From the NCBI RefSeq assembly GCF_009852415.1, contig NZ_WOXS01000002.1, positions 4,876,001 to 4,940,000 on the forward strand: a stretch of DNA of 64,000 nucleotides, in the 5' to 3' direction. Positions 25,758-33,492 of the stretch are shown here, one piece after another. The number at the start of each line of letters is the position of its first letter. The stretch's first letter is position 1. Under the pieces are notes generated by a model. It saw only the letters and a program-made list of their open reading frames with translations. It was not told the origin of the DNA and ran no database searches. A program made the position numbers and the translations under genes. This stretch comes from Streptomyces sp. Tu 3180. GTDB taxonomy: Bacteria > Actinomycetota > Actinomycetes > Streptomycetales > Streptomycetaceae.

Positions 25758-26419
25758 TCTCAGCACAGGCATGGGCCGACGCTCAACGGCTCTGGGACTT
25801 TCAGCAGATGAGGCATGAACTACGCCCATGCTCTGTCGCGATCGGACTCGGCAGTCATGACCTCGGAGTCGCGGACACAACTGCTGATCTCTACCACCGG
25901 GGCATGATGCCGCTGATCGTCTTCACCGGGGCGACCAGCCGCACTACACGCGACCGCATGCCGCGCGGCGAGGCTGAGCACTACCGCGAGCGGGCGATGG
26001 AACTGAGAGTGCCGGCCGATGTCATCCTCGTTGAACCGCGGGCCCGGAACACAGGAGAGAACATCCGCTTCTCTCGCGCACTCCTCGAAGAGCACCGGGC
26101 CGCTGTGTCGTCCGTCCTGCTGGTCAGCAAGCCGTACGAGGAACGACGGGCCTACGCGACCGCACGCAAACTGTGGCCCGAAATCGAGTGGGTCAGCGCG
26201 TCCACACCTATGACCCTGGCTGACTACGTCGACTCGATCGGAGACGCACGTCTGGTCATCGACATGTTGGCCGGCGCGCAGCAGCGGCTCATGATCTATC
26301 CGCAGCAGGGATTCATGATTGAGCAGCGCGTACCCGACGACGTGGCCGCAGCGTACGAGCGCCTGCGCGACGCCGGGTTCACGAGCCGACTCGTGGCAGA
26401 CACCGCAGAGCGGAAGTGA
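25754..26419 (+). CDS. YdcF/SanA-like (DUF218) protein
   Basis: A 221-residue DUF218 protein: IGLGSHDLGVADTTADLYHR, LIVFTGATSRTTRDRMPRGE, AEHYRERAMELRVPADVILV and EPRARNTGENIRFSRALLEE follow the family pattern, with the characteristic ExxAxNTxEN motif. The fold is Rossmann-like; the biochemical role of the family is poorly defined. The GTG start overlaps the GntR stop, so the pair is co-expressed. In pSAM2 this slot holds pra and pif, which are absent here. Confidence 0.8.
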   Translation: MISAQAWADAQRLWDFQQMRHELRPCSVAIGLGSHDLGVADTTADLYHRGMMPLIVFTGATSRTTRDRMPRGEAEHYRERAMELRVPADVILVEPRARNTGENIRFSRALLEEHRAAVSSVLLVSKPYEERRAYATARKLWPEIEWVSASTPMTLADYVDSIGDARLVIDMLAGAQQRLMIYPQQGFMIEQRVPDDVAAAYERLRDAGFTSRLVADTAERK

Positions 26420-26769
26420 CGGCGTTACGGGAGCCTTGTGAGACCCGCTGTGGCCAACCTCTGACCAAGCTGAGGCGTCACGCACGCTCTGCGGAGCGAT
26501 AAGCGCAGGTCACACGGGATGGATGCGCGGGAAACCGGCCGGTCTTGAAAACCGTTCCGGTAATGCATGGGACAGCACGTGATCCCTTGCCTGGTTTCCA
26601 AGCGGATCTTTGCTATTCGCTGGCCATCCAGAACCTTCTACTGCAAGGCTAGTTAACACTTCAAAGACAACTGGTGGGGATGGATGTGGCGAGTCGAGTA
26701 AGTACAAGATGTATGCACCTGCGAGACCATCGGGGCCGGTACGCATAGCGGCCGCATAGCAGGTGTTGA
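26420..26769. other. 350-bp stretch without a convincing gene
   Basis: Lies between the YdcF gene and the end of the phosphoribosyltransferase gene, which converge on it. Base composition is visibly less GC-rich than the element backbone. A leftward open frame (26510-26821) overlaps the neighbouring gene out of phase and has no family look, so I do not call it. A short hairpin around GCTCTGCGGAGC (26489-26500) is the only structure noted. Confidence 0.5.
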
Positions 26770-27585
26770 TTATCCACCCATCAAGAAAAGATCGAAATCG
26801 GACAGACCGTGCACGGGGCACGTCTCTAGATCAAGGGACCGTCGGGGAAGCTCTGCTAAGAGGTCTCGCGCCTCTTCACGATTCGCATTGAGTTGCCGAC
26901 CGAAAGCGATGCCAATGACGCGGGCTGCGCCAGCGTCACGTAAAGCGTGTGCAGCGCTGGCCATGGTGCCGCCAGACGTAAAGGTGTCGTCTAGAAGGAG
27001 GATTCTTTTACCGTTGACACTCGGATCGGCGACGAATAGGTCCGGAACTATTCGTTGACGTCGCTCGGCGGCAGACTCGCTGCGCGCCTTGGTCAAAACA
27101 CCCTGCCTCCACGCCACGGGCCATTTCTTTATGCAGGACAAGAGGGCGTCGAGGTGATTGATGCCATTCCGCTGTTTAGAAGAAGGAACTGTGACGCCCA
27201 TGTCGAATGACCCGCCGTATGCATCCTCGATGCACTTGAGATGGCTATCCAAGAATGCCCACAGGAGGGACGCAAGAGGTAACTGGAGCCACCCGCTCGA
27301 TTCTTCATTCTTGACTCGCCACAATGCCCCTTCAAGCCCACCGTGCACTGAGTAGCATATGGGTATGAAGCCGGTGAGGACCGTGGAGTATTGGCTATTG
27401 CACGGGAAGCACCGCGCGAAATGGGTGCCCTGAGACCCTACAGGGGTAGGGGCGCGGCAGATTGCACACACGCCTACTTCCGACGGAGTGACAGACGGAG
27501 TGAAGTCCTGGCTCTTCAGCCATGTCACCCACTGGTCTACGGTCCAGTTCTCGCGGGTCGGGCGGACGAAGCGGCGATACGACAC
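26770..27585 (-). CDS. ComF-like phosphoribosyltransferase domain protein
   Basis: A 271-residue protein. The N-terminal third has CAICRAPTP and CFPCNS, a pair of cysteine motifs as in the zinc ribbon of ComF-type proteins. The PRPP-binding motif RILLLDDTFTSGGTMASAAH is near residue 192, and GAARVIGIAFGR follows as in class I phosphoribosyltransferases. The GTG at 27585 follows AAGGGG. It is encoded 48 bases after a DprA-like gene, so the two form an operon. GC is lower than in the element backbone, which suggests separate acquisition. It may be part of a defence or ssDNA-handling pair; no such function is shown by sequence alone. Confidence 0.82.
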   Translation of the reverse strand: MSYRRFVRPTRENWTVDQWVTWLKSQDFTPSVTPSEVGVCAICRAPTPVGSQGTHFARCFPCNSQYSTVLTGFIPICYSVHGGLEGALWRVKNEESSGWLQLPLASLLWAFLDSHLKCIEDAYGGSFDMGVTVPSSKQRNGINHLDALLSCIKKWPVAWRQGVLTKARSESAAERRQRIVPDLFVADPSVNGKRILLLDDTFTSGGTMASAAHALRDAGAARVIGIAFGRQLNANREEARDLLAELPRRSLDLETCPVHGLSDFDLFLMGG

Positions 27586-27633
27586 AGATGACCCCTTGAA
27601 CCCCTCAGTCGGCTACAGAGAGAGCGCTGTAGA

Positions 27634-28581
27634 TCACTCTACGTCGAGGCGCAACTGCTCCGTAAGGGGTTCGCGATGAGATGGGCGCGAGTCGTGCAGG
27701 CGTTCGATTATCTGGGCGGTGCTGTCTACGATCGTTGCTCGGCCGGCTTCCACCATCTTGCGGGCCCACTCCTGTGTATCCACCAGCGAACGCAGCAGTA
27801 AGACATGCCGTCCCTGCTCGGAGGCGACACGCGCCTGCATTTTAGCTCCGGAAGTTCGGGAGGCTTCGATCACTACGCTGCCCAGACTAATTCCAGACGT
27901 GACGTGGTTTCTCCTTGGGAAGGTGTCCCTGCCAGGAGAGCGGGACGGCCAGAACTGAGACAGGACGACTCCCGATTGTGCGATTTCCTCCAGGAGTCCG
28001 GCATTTTCTTTGGGGTAACAACGTGTGATCCCGGTACCCAGGACGGCGAGAGTGCGACGCTCGAAATGCAATGCTGTTTTGTGCGCGGCAGTATCGATGC
28101 CGCGCGCGAGACCAGATGAGATGGTGAATCCGGCCTCGCCCAATTCTCGCGCTACCCTTTTGGCTCGCGACAATCCGATCTCTGACGCGTCCCGAGTGCC
28201 GACTACAGCCACTGCGCGCCTATCGGCCTCTGCGTTCAGGTCACCCCGGAAGAACAGGAAGGGTGGGAGGTCTTGGAGGCTGCGAAGGTTCTCGGGATAG
28301 CTGTTGTCGAGCACAGTAGTTAGCCTGGCTCCAACCTTTTCCGCCAAGCGAAGCTCCTCGTCGATGCGGGAGGTGTGTTCGCTGAGAGGAGTGCGGAGGC
28401 CATGGCGCAGGATGGGTAGAGATTTCCTTGCCGCTGGTGATTCCTCGGGAATGTTCCCGTCGCATAGGGCGTCAAGGTGGCCTTTGAGGGCGCATCGGGC
28501 GATGAGGGCCCAGTCGACGCTTTTACCTTCTACGCGAATCGAGCAAAGCGCCAAGAGGCGCATCTGGCCATCGGTGATCAC
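27634..28581 (-). CDS. DprA/Smf-like Rossmann-fold protein
   Basis: A 315-residue DprA-family protein. Marks are YPENLRSLQDLPPFLFFRGD, VAVVGTRDASEIGLSRAKRV, SSGLARGIDTAAHKTALHF, LAVLGTGITRCYPKEN, FPRRNHVTSGISLGSVVIEA and SGAKMQARVASEQGRHVLLL. The usual C-terminal winged helix of housekeeping DprA is absent, and an N-terminal region of about 75 residues is unlike it. The GTG at 28581 follows AAGGAG. Housekeeping DprA loads RecA on incoming ssDNA; this copy is element cargo paired with a ComF-like gene, and a nucleotide-binding defence role is equally plausible. Confidence 0.85.
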   Translation of the reverse strand: MITDGQMRLLALCSIRVEGKSVDWALIARCALKGHLDALCDGNIPEESPAARKSLPILRHGLRTPLSEHTSRIDEELRLAEKVGARLTTVLDNSYPENLRSLQDLPPFLFFRGDLNAEADRRAVAVVGTRDASEIGLSRAKRVARELGEAGFTISSGLARGIDTAAHKTALHFERRTLAVLGTGITRCYPKENAGLLEEIAQSGVVLSQFWPSRSPGRDTFPRRNHVTSGISLGSVVIEASRTSGAKMQARVASEQGRHVLLLRSLVDTQEWARKMVEAGRATIVDSTAQIIERLHDSRPSHREPLTEQLRLDVE

Positions 28582-29004
28582 TTGGTGCTCCTTCTACTCA
28601 AAGATCACTGTTCGAAGGATCAGTTCGGCTGACGGGTCGTACTACCCCAGAGTAGGGGGTGCAACGATGCCCTCTCCACCGTTTGGAAGGTAAAGACGGG
28701 AAATGCCTGGTAGGCCATGACGATGGAGAGGCACCAGAGTTGACGGCCACGGCCTTGTCAAGTGCTCTCATGACATGCCATGGCACGCACGGCATGCGGG
28801 CTCACTGGTGCAAGGCGGTGCCGCGGTCAGAACCTCGGGTGCGGACGGCAACGGGATCAGGGAGGGAGTGGGTTGTTGTCTGCGCTGGTCAGACCGCCCA
28901 GCGGGGAGGTGATCCTTGGAGGGCTGTAAGCACACCCCTGCCCACCGCGTGCCCCGTAGTCGCGGCAAAGTGCGTTGTCGGTGCTCGGAGTTACGCTGCG
29001 CCGC
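28582..29004. other. Divergent intergenic region between the DprA-like and McrB-N genes
   Basis: 423 bases with promoters expected in both directions. I see no convincing reading frame or perfect repeat. A GGGGTAGT-like half site (CTACCCCAGAGTAGGGGGTG at 28642-28661) forms a short inverted repeat near the DprA side and could be an operator. Confidence 0.4.
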
Positions 29005-30237
29005 GTGGATGATCTCCTGAGCAAGGTCCTTGAGCTTCAGCCGTCTTGGACGGCGACGAACACGGAAGAGATGAAGAAGCGAGGCGCCATCATCCGACAG
29101 CACCTGCCCGATCTCTTGAGGGAGGCCAAGCCCCGGCTGACTGCCGCGCTCGGGGTTCCGCCCAGTGACCTCGGTGTCGAGGGGCGTGACGGTACGGGGC
29201 TGAAGTCGGAGATCCCGTGGGTTCGAGTGTTCGGGCGCGAGCAGTCGCCCAGTTCAACCACCGGGTGGTATGTGGTCTACCTGTTCAGCGCCTCTGGTCG
29301 ACGGGTCTACCTGTCTCTGAATCAAGGGACGACGATTTGGACGGGAGGCGTGTTCAAGGCACGCAGGGTCGAAGACCTCCGGGCCCGCGTCGACTGGGCC
29401 CGGCCGCTACTGGCGGAAGCTACAGCCGAGCGCCCAGACCTCCACGAGACCATCGAACTGGACGCTCGGACACCCCTGGGACGGGGCTACGGTCCTGGAA
29501 ATGTGCTGGCCATTGAGTACGAGCGAGAGCACCTGCCCCCGCAGAAGATCCTGCTGGAAGACCTCCTCTTTATGACCGGACTGCTCGGCATCCTGTACGC
29601 CGCAGAGCGGCTGACCCCTTACATCCCCGGGGACCCGACTCCAGAGGTGCTAGAGGCCGAGCAGAGTGCGGCGAAGACCGCCGGACGGCGCACCCCGGGC
29701 GGCGCGCGGCCGCGCAGGGCGGGACAGGGCTTCCTGCTCACGTCCGGTGAGCGGCGAGCTATCGAGCGGCACAGCGTCGGCATGGCCACCGAGCACTTCG
29801 AGGCGCAAGGGTGGAAAGTCAAGGACGTCGGCGACAAAGAGTCCTTCGACCTCCTGCTCACAAGGGGCGAACGACGGCTGCACGTCGAGGTCAAGGGAAC
29901 GACCTCCGCAGGGCTGGAGGTGATTCTCACCCGTGCCGAAGTCGAGAAGCAGCGGAAGTACTACCCCGACAACGCGTTGGTCGTCGTGCACTCGATCGAG
30001 CTGGACCGTACGGGGGAGGAGCCGGCGACTTCGGGGGGTGTCCTCCACTGCACGTCACCGTGGGCCGTGGAAGACGCAGATCTCACGGTGATCTCGTACG
30101 CGTATCGAACCCAGGTGGGCAGGCAGTCGTCCGGCGACGTGGTCGGGGAGCAGGGCCTGTTTCCCCCAGGTGTCCCCCAGCAGCGGCAGGCGCAGGGAGA
30201 ACCGCAGGCCGCAGATGGTGGAAGGAGCCCGCTGTAA
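29005..30237 (+). CDS. McrB-N (DUF3578) and DUF3883 nuclease-like fusion protein
   Basis: A 410-residue protein. The N-terminal 190 or so residues match the McrB-N/DUF3578 type found in modified-DNA restriction systems (LLSKVLELQPSWTATNTEEM at the start, TGWYVVYLFSASGRRVYLSL in the middle). The C-terminal part, from about residue 255, is a DUF3883 domain of the PD-(D/E)xK nuclease fold: FDLLLTRGERRLHVEVKGTT holds the D...ExK residues. No GTPase domain is present, unlike McrB itself. The GTG at 29005 fits the family N-terminus; upstream TTG or GTG codons at 28975 and 28981 are possible. The stop TAA lies within the right attachment core. Confidence 0.8.
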   Translation: MDDLLSKVLELQPSWTATNTEEMKKRGAIIRQHLPDLLREAKPRLTAALGVPPSDLGVEGRDGTGLKSEIPWVRVFGREQSPSSTTGWYVVYLFSASGRRVYLSLNQGTTIWTGGVFKARRVEDLRARVDWARPLLAEATAERPDLHETIELDARTPLGRGYGPGNVLAIEYEREHLPPQKILLEDLLFMTGLLGILYAAERLTPYIPGDPTPEVLEAEQSAAKTAGRRTPGGARPRRAGQGFLLTSGERRAIERHSVGMATEHFEAQGWKVKDVGDKESFDLLLTRGERRLHVEVKGTTSAGLEVILTRAEVEKQRKYYPDNALVVVHSIELDRTGEEPATSGGVLHCTSPWAVEDADLTVISYAYRTQVGRQSSGDVVGEQGLFPPGVPQQRQAQGEPQAADGGRSPL

Positions 30238-30286
30238 ATCTGCCGGCTCAGCCTTCCCAGGTTCGAATCCTGGCGCCGCCACACTG
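30232..30286 (+). repeat. Right attachment core (attR)
   Basis: 55 bp identical to 13661-13715, holding only the 3' half of tRNA-Tyr from the anticodon loop onward. It is not a second tRNA gene: the 5' half is absent. The first bases CTGTAA supply the last codon and stop of the McrB-N gene. Confidence 0.95.
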
Positions 30287-30289
30287 AGA

Positions 30290-30332
30290 AACCCCCTTCG
30301 TCCCGCGGAAACGCGGAACGGAGGGGGTTTTT
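30290..30332 (+). terminator. Original tRNA-Tyr terminator
   Basis: The outer stem AACCCCCTTCGT/ACGGAGGGGGTT with an inner CCGCG-GAAA-CGCGG hairpin is followed by a T-run. It was presumably the terminator of tRNA-Tyr before insertion and now follows attR, where it can end the McrB-N transcript. Confidence 0.85.
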
Positions 30333-30404
30333 CGTGTACGCACTCTTCCGCGCGCGCCTTCTTCCCCGTGCCCCCGGGCGCAGGCCCCGGGGCACACTGG
30401 CTCC

Positions 30405-30617
30405 ATGTCGTCCCGTCGCAGACCCTGTCCCGAGTGCCGCCGCGAGATCGCCGTCGTCGCCGGACGGTACGCGCGCCACGACCCGCCCGGCGCGCGGGGG
30501 AGCGGGGAGCTGACCTCGTGTCCGGGGTCGCGCAGGCAGGCCCGGCCGGGCCCGGAGCAGCCCTCGCTGGGCGGTTACGCGGTTCCGGAGTTCCCGGGAC
30601 AGATGCCCCTCTTCTGA
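30405..30617 (+). CDS. Small hypothetical protein
   Basis: A 70-residue basic protein. CPECRREIAVVAGRYARHDP near the N-terminus and a later single Cys suggest at most a partial zinc knuckle. It ends FPGQMPLF. There is no good ribosome site before the ATG at 30405, so it may be translated from a leaderless or weakly initiated message. No family recognised. Confidence 0.6.
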   Translation: MSSRRRPCPECRREIAVVAGRYARHDPPGARGSGELTSCPGSRRQARPGPEQPSLGGYAVPEFPGQMPLF

Positions 30618-30645
30618 GGCCCTCCGGGGCCGCCGGAGCCCTCGC

Positions 30646-31302
30646 TCAGTTGCCCGCCACCGACTTCACCGCCACCGACACCGGCGCGGGACCGCTGATC
30701 AGCTCCAGGGTCAGGCCGGCCGTCGCGGGGGTGTCCACCAGCTCCGCCAGGACGGCGGCCACGTCGTCGCGCGGGATCGGGCCGCGGCCCGTGCGGGCCT
30801 CCAGGCGGACCAGGCCGGTGCCGGCGTCGTCGGTGAGCATGCCGGGGCGCAGGATCGTCCAGTCCAGGGCGTCCAGGCCGCGTACGTACGCGTCCGCCTC
30901 GCCCTTGGCGCGCAGGTACACGTCGAAGACCTCGTCCCCCTCGTGCGCCGGGTCCGCGCCCATGGACGACACGATCACGAAGCGCCGTACGCCCGCGCGG
31001 ACCGCCGCGTCGGCGAAGAGGACCGCGGCCGCCTTGTCCACCGTCTCCTTGCGTTCCGCCCCGCTGCCCGGGCCCGCTCCCGCCGCGAACACCGCCGCGT
31101 CCGCGCCCGCCAGCCGCTCCGCGACCTCCTCCACCGAGGCCGACTCCAGATCGAGCACGATCGGTTCGGCGCCCAGCTGCCGCAGCTCGTCGGCCTGTTC
31201 GGGCTTGCGGATGATCCCCGCCGCCTCGTCCCCGCGCGCCACGAGCAGCCGTTCGAGGCGCAGCGCGATCTGACCATGACCACCAGCGATGACAATGCGC
31301 AT
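30646..31302 (-). CDS. NAD(P)-binding SDR-like epimerase/oxidoreductase
   Basis: A 218-residue atypical short-chain dehydrogenase of the NAD(P)H-binding (YwnB-like) group. The nucleotide motif is MRIVIAGGHGQIALRL, followed by VFAAGAGPGS, RRFVIVSSMGAD and DWTILRPGMLTDD. The usual YxxxK catalytic pair is not clear, which is normal for this subgroup. The substrate is unknown. The ATG at 31302 begins the Rossmann strand directly. Confidence 0.82.
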   Translation of the reverse strand: MRIVIAGGHGQIALRLERLLVARGDEAAGIIRKPEQADELRQLGAEPIVLDLESASVEEVAERLAGADAAVFAAGAGPGSGAERKETVDKAAAVLFADAAVRAGVRRFVIVSSMGADPAHEGDEVFDVYLRAKGEADAYVRGLDALDWTILRPGMLTDDAGTGLVRLEARTGRGPIPRDDVAAVLAELVDTPATAGLTLELISGPAPVSVAVKSVAGN

Positions 31303-31467
31303 GCCTTCGACCGTACGCCGGGACGACCGCATCCGCCGCACGACTCCCGCGATCCCGGTGTCTGCCCCGGCGGCCCGCCCCCGGCGGCTGCGCCCCCGGC
31401 GCCCTTCCTCCTGCCCGCATCCTCCCCGCGCGCCGGCGTCCTCGCCCCGTGACGGGCTGAGGCGGCC

Positions 31468-32733
31468 TCAGAACGCCTGGCCCCGCCCCTGCCGCGGCAG
31501 CCCCGGATCCACCGCCGCCGGACCGCAGTACTCCCGCACCGCGCTCGTCCGCGCCACCACCCGCCCCTGGTGCACCACGACGCGGCTGTACGCCAGCGAC
31601 AGCGCCCCGGAGAGCCGGTCACCGCGCACGGCCAGCAGCTCGGCCGGGAAACCCGCCTCCACGCGCACCTCGGGCAGTCCCAGGGCGGCCCGCGCGGACG
31701 CGCTCACCGCGTCGTAGGCGTCCTCCGCGGGCAGCCCGTGGCGTGAGGCCAGCAGGTACGCCGCCTCCAGCGGATCGCCGCGGCCCACGGGGTTCGACAC
31801 GTCCCGCAGGGCACCGCTCCCGGCGGTCACCCGCACGCCCGCCGAGCGCAGCAGCCGCACCGGAGGCGTGTCCCGGCGGTCGGCGCCGCCGCAGCCGCCC
31901 TGCGGGAGGCACACCACCGTCACCCCGTTCGCCGCGAGCTGGTCCGCGGTCCGCGCGGCGACCTCGCCGGGGAGCCGGGAGAGGCCGCCGCACGGGCCCA
32001 GGGTCACCCCCGGCCGAAGCCCGCCGGCCATCACCGCGAACCGGGCCAGGCGGGCGGGGTCGTCGGCGTCCGTGTGCAGGTCGACGGGGCAGCCGTGCTC
32101 GGAGGCGACCTCCAGGACCGCCTCCACGTACCCCGTGGGGTCGGGGTCGAGATCCGGACAGCCGCCCACCGCGGACGCGCCCATCTTCACCGCGTCCCGC
32201 AGCACCGCGAGGCCGTCCGCCCCGGCCACCCCGGTCAGCAGCCGGGGCATGGCCACCGTGGTCAGTTCGGTCAGCCCGCGCAGTGAACGCCGGGCCCGCA
32301 GTACGGCGGTCAGCGCGCCGAGTCCGGCCACGTCGCCCACCCGCACGTGGGCCCGCAGCGCCGTCGCCCCGTGCCCGAGCTGGAGCAGCGCGGCCTGCGC
32401 CGTCCGGCGCTGGACGTCCCGGGGGTCGTGGGAGACGGGGCCGCCGGTGTCGGCGGACAGGGCCGTGTCGGCGTGGGCGTGCGGCTCGGCCGGGGCCGGC
32501 AGGAGCAGGTAGCCGGTGAGGTCGACCCGGGTGCCGCACGCGCGCGTGCCGTCCGCCGCCAGGCTGCCGGCCGTACCGACCGCCTCGATGCGCCCGCCGT
32601 CCAGCCGCACGTCCACGGTCCGCCCGTCGGTGAGCCGCGCGCCGCACAGCAGGAGCGGGGCCGGGTCGGCCGGACCCGCGAGCGGCGACGAGGACGGCGG
32701 GTGGGGCGGTGGCTGCGGCTGGCTGTCGGGCAT
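31468..32733 (-). CDS. Amidohydrolase (cytosine deaminase-like)
   Basis: A 421-residue metal-dependent hydrolase. LLLPAPAEPHAHADTALSAD stands where the first His-x-His metal motif is expected (PHAHAD), and later marks are VDLHTDADDP and VTAGSGALRDVSNPVGRGDP. The layout is that of cytosine/creatinine deaminase-type amidohydrolases. A Pro-rich N-terminal stretch of about 25 residues precedes the domain. The substrate cannot be assigned. Confidence 0.78.
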   Translation of the reverse strand: MPDSQPQPPPHPPSSSPLAGPADPAPLLLCGARLTDGRTVDVRLDGGRIEAVGTAGSLAADGTRACGTRVDLTGYLLLPAPAEPHAHADTALSADTGGPVSHDPRDVQRRTAQAALLQLGHGATALRAHVRVGDVAGLGALTAVLRARRSLRGLTELTTVAMPRLLTGVAGADGLAVLRDAVKMGASAVGGCPDLDPDPTGYVEAVLEVASEHGCPVDLHTDADDPARLARFAVMAGGLRPGVTLGPCGGLSRLPGEVAARTADQLAANGVTVVCLPQGGCGGADRRDTPPVRLLRSAGVRVTAGSGALRDVSNPVGRGDPLEAAYLLASRHGLPAEDAYDAVSASARAALGLPEVRVEAGFPAELLAVRGDRLSGALSLAYSRVVVHQGRVVARTSAVREYCGPAAVDPGLPRQGRGQAF

Positions 32734-33047
32734 CGCGTTCCTGGGGCTCGGGCCGCGCGCGGAGGACGCGCATCACGCTGCGGCAAGATCACGCAGAGTG
32801 ATTCGAGCCTAGGGCGGTGGCCCGTTCCCCGCCGGGAGGAGCGCAATAGTCGTACCGGTGTGGTCCGCCGTGTGCGCGGTGCGCGCCGGACGGGTACCGC
32901 GTGGCCGCCGGAAGGGTCCGCGCCGCGGGACCGGTGGGAGGGGGTCCGCACCGCGGGACCGGTGGGAGGGCCGGGGGACGGTGCGCGACAGGGGCCCGAA
33001 ACGGATTTGGGCGAACGGCCGCTGACCGTGTAATGTCTTCATCGCTC
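32734..33047. other. Intergenic region upstream of tRNA-Thr with a 28-bp tandem repeat
   Basis: Holds no convincing gene. Two adjacent 28-base units at 32914-32941 and 32942-32969 differ at one base. A TAATGT at 33031-33036 could be the -10 box of the tRNA-Thr promoter, about 12 bases before the tRNA. Confidence 0.6.
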
Positions 33048-33120
33048 GCCCCAATAGCTCAGTCGGCAGAGCGTCTCCATGGTAAGGAGAAGGTCAACGG
33101 TTCGATTCCGTTTTGGGGCT
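33048..33120 (+). tRNA. tRNA-Thr (GGT)
   Basis: A 73-nt cloverleaf. The acceptor stem GCCCCAA pairs with TTGGGGC, the anticodon loop ATGGTAA gives GGT, the T-loop is TTCGATT, and the discriminator is T. CCA is not encoded. Confidence 0.96.
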
Positions 33121-33166
33121 CTGGTGTGTGAGGTTCCCGCCGCAAGGCGGGGCCCGATCGCATCAA

Positions 33167-33239
33167 AGCGGTGTAGCTCAGTCGGTAGAGCAAGCGGCTC
33201 ATAATCGCTGTGTCACCGGTTCAAGTCCGGTCACCGCTA
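33167..33239 (+). tRNA. tRNA-Met (CAT)
   Basis: A 73-nt cloverleaf. The acceptor stem AGCGGTG pairs with CACCGCT, the anticodon loop CTCATAA gives CAT, and the T-loop is TTCAAGT. The first base pair is matched (A-T), which marks an elongator rather than an initiator tRNA. It lies 46 bases after tRNA-Thr. Confidence 0.95.
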
Positions 33240-33327
33240 CAGACAGTAGCCGATTGCGGGGTCGGTCCTTCGATCGGCTACTCTTCTTGCGTTAATCAAG
33301 TCCATCCGTTCGTCAAGGAGCACTCAC

Positions 33328-33492
33328 GTGGCTGCCACCGACGTCCGCCCGAAGATCACGCTGGCCTGCGTGGAGTGCAAGGAGCGGAACTACATCACCA
33401 AGAAGAACCGGCGTAACAACCCGGACCGTCTTGAGATGAAGAAGCACTGCCCGCGTTGCAACGCGCACACCGCGCACCGCGAGACGCGATAA
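33328..33492 (+). CDS. rpmG: 50S ribosomal protein L33 (zinc-binding form)
   Basis: A 54-residue L33. The protein starts MAATDVRPKITLACVECKER and has the cysteine pairs CVEC and CPRC, so it is the zinc-binding C+ form. Streptomyces often carries a second, cysteine-free copy elsewhere, induced under zinc limitation. The GTG at 33328 follows AAGGAG. It follows the two tRNA genes closely and may be cotranscribed with them. Confidence 0.95.
   Translation: MAATDVRPKITLACVECKERNYITKKNRRNNPDRLEMKKHCPRCNAHTAHRETR

Larger units (their letters stand above)
13661..30286. mobile_element. Actinomycete integrative and conjugative element (AICE) in tRNA-Tyr
   Basis: Bounded by perfect 55-bp direct repeats (13661-13715 and 30232-30286) of the tRNA-Tyr 3' half; the excised circle would be 16,571 bp. 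It holds the expected AICE modules: tyrosine integrase beside the tRNA, small excisionase, replication genes (ATPase and primase-polymerase), TraB/FtsK-type DNA translocase, a run of small transfer genes and a KorSA-like GntR repressor. I recall SLP1 of S. coelicolor using the same tRNA-Tyr site. Both att ends and all core modules look intact, so the element may be functional. The stretch 26420-30231 is cargo of lower GC. Confidence 0.93.

Noticed and set aside
26510..26821. A 103-residue leftward frame after the phosphoribosyltransferase gene
   Set aside because: It overlaps that gene by 52 bases in another phase, has no ribosome site and no family resemblance.
28659..29012. A rightward frame before the McrB-N gene
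   Set aside because: No family look, no ribosome site, and it covers the divergent promoter region.
30232..30286. A second tRNA-Tyr gene
   Set aside because: Only the 3' half is present; it is the right attachment core.
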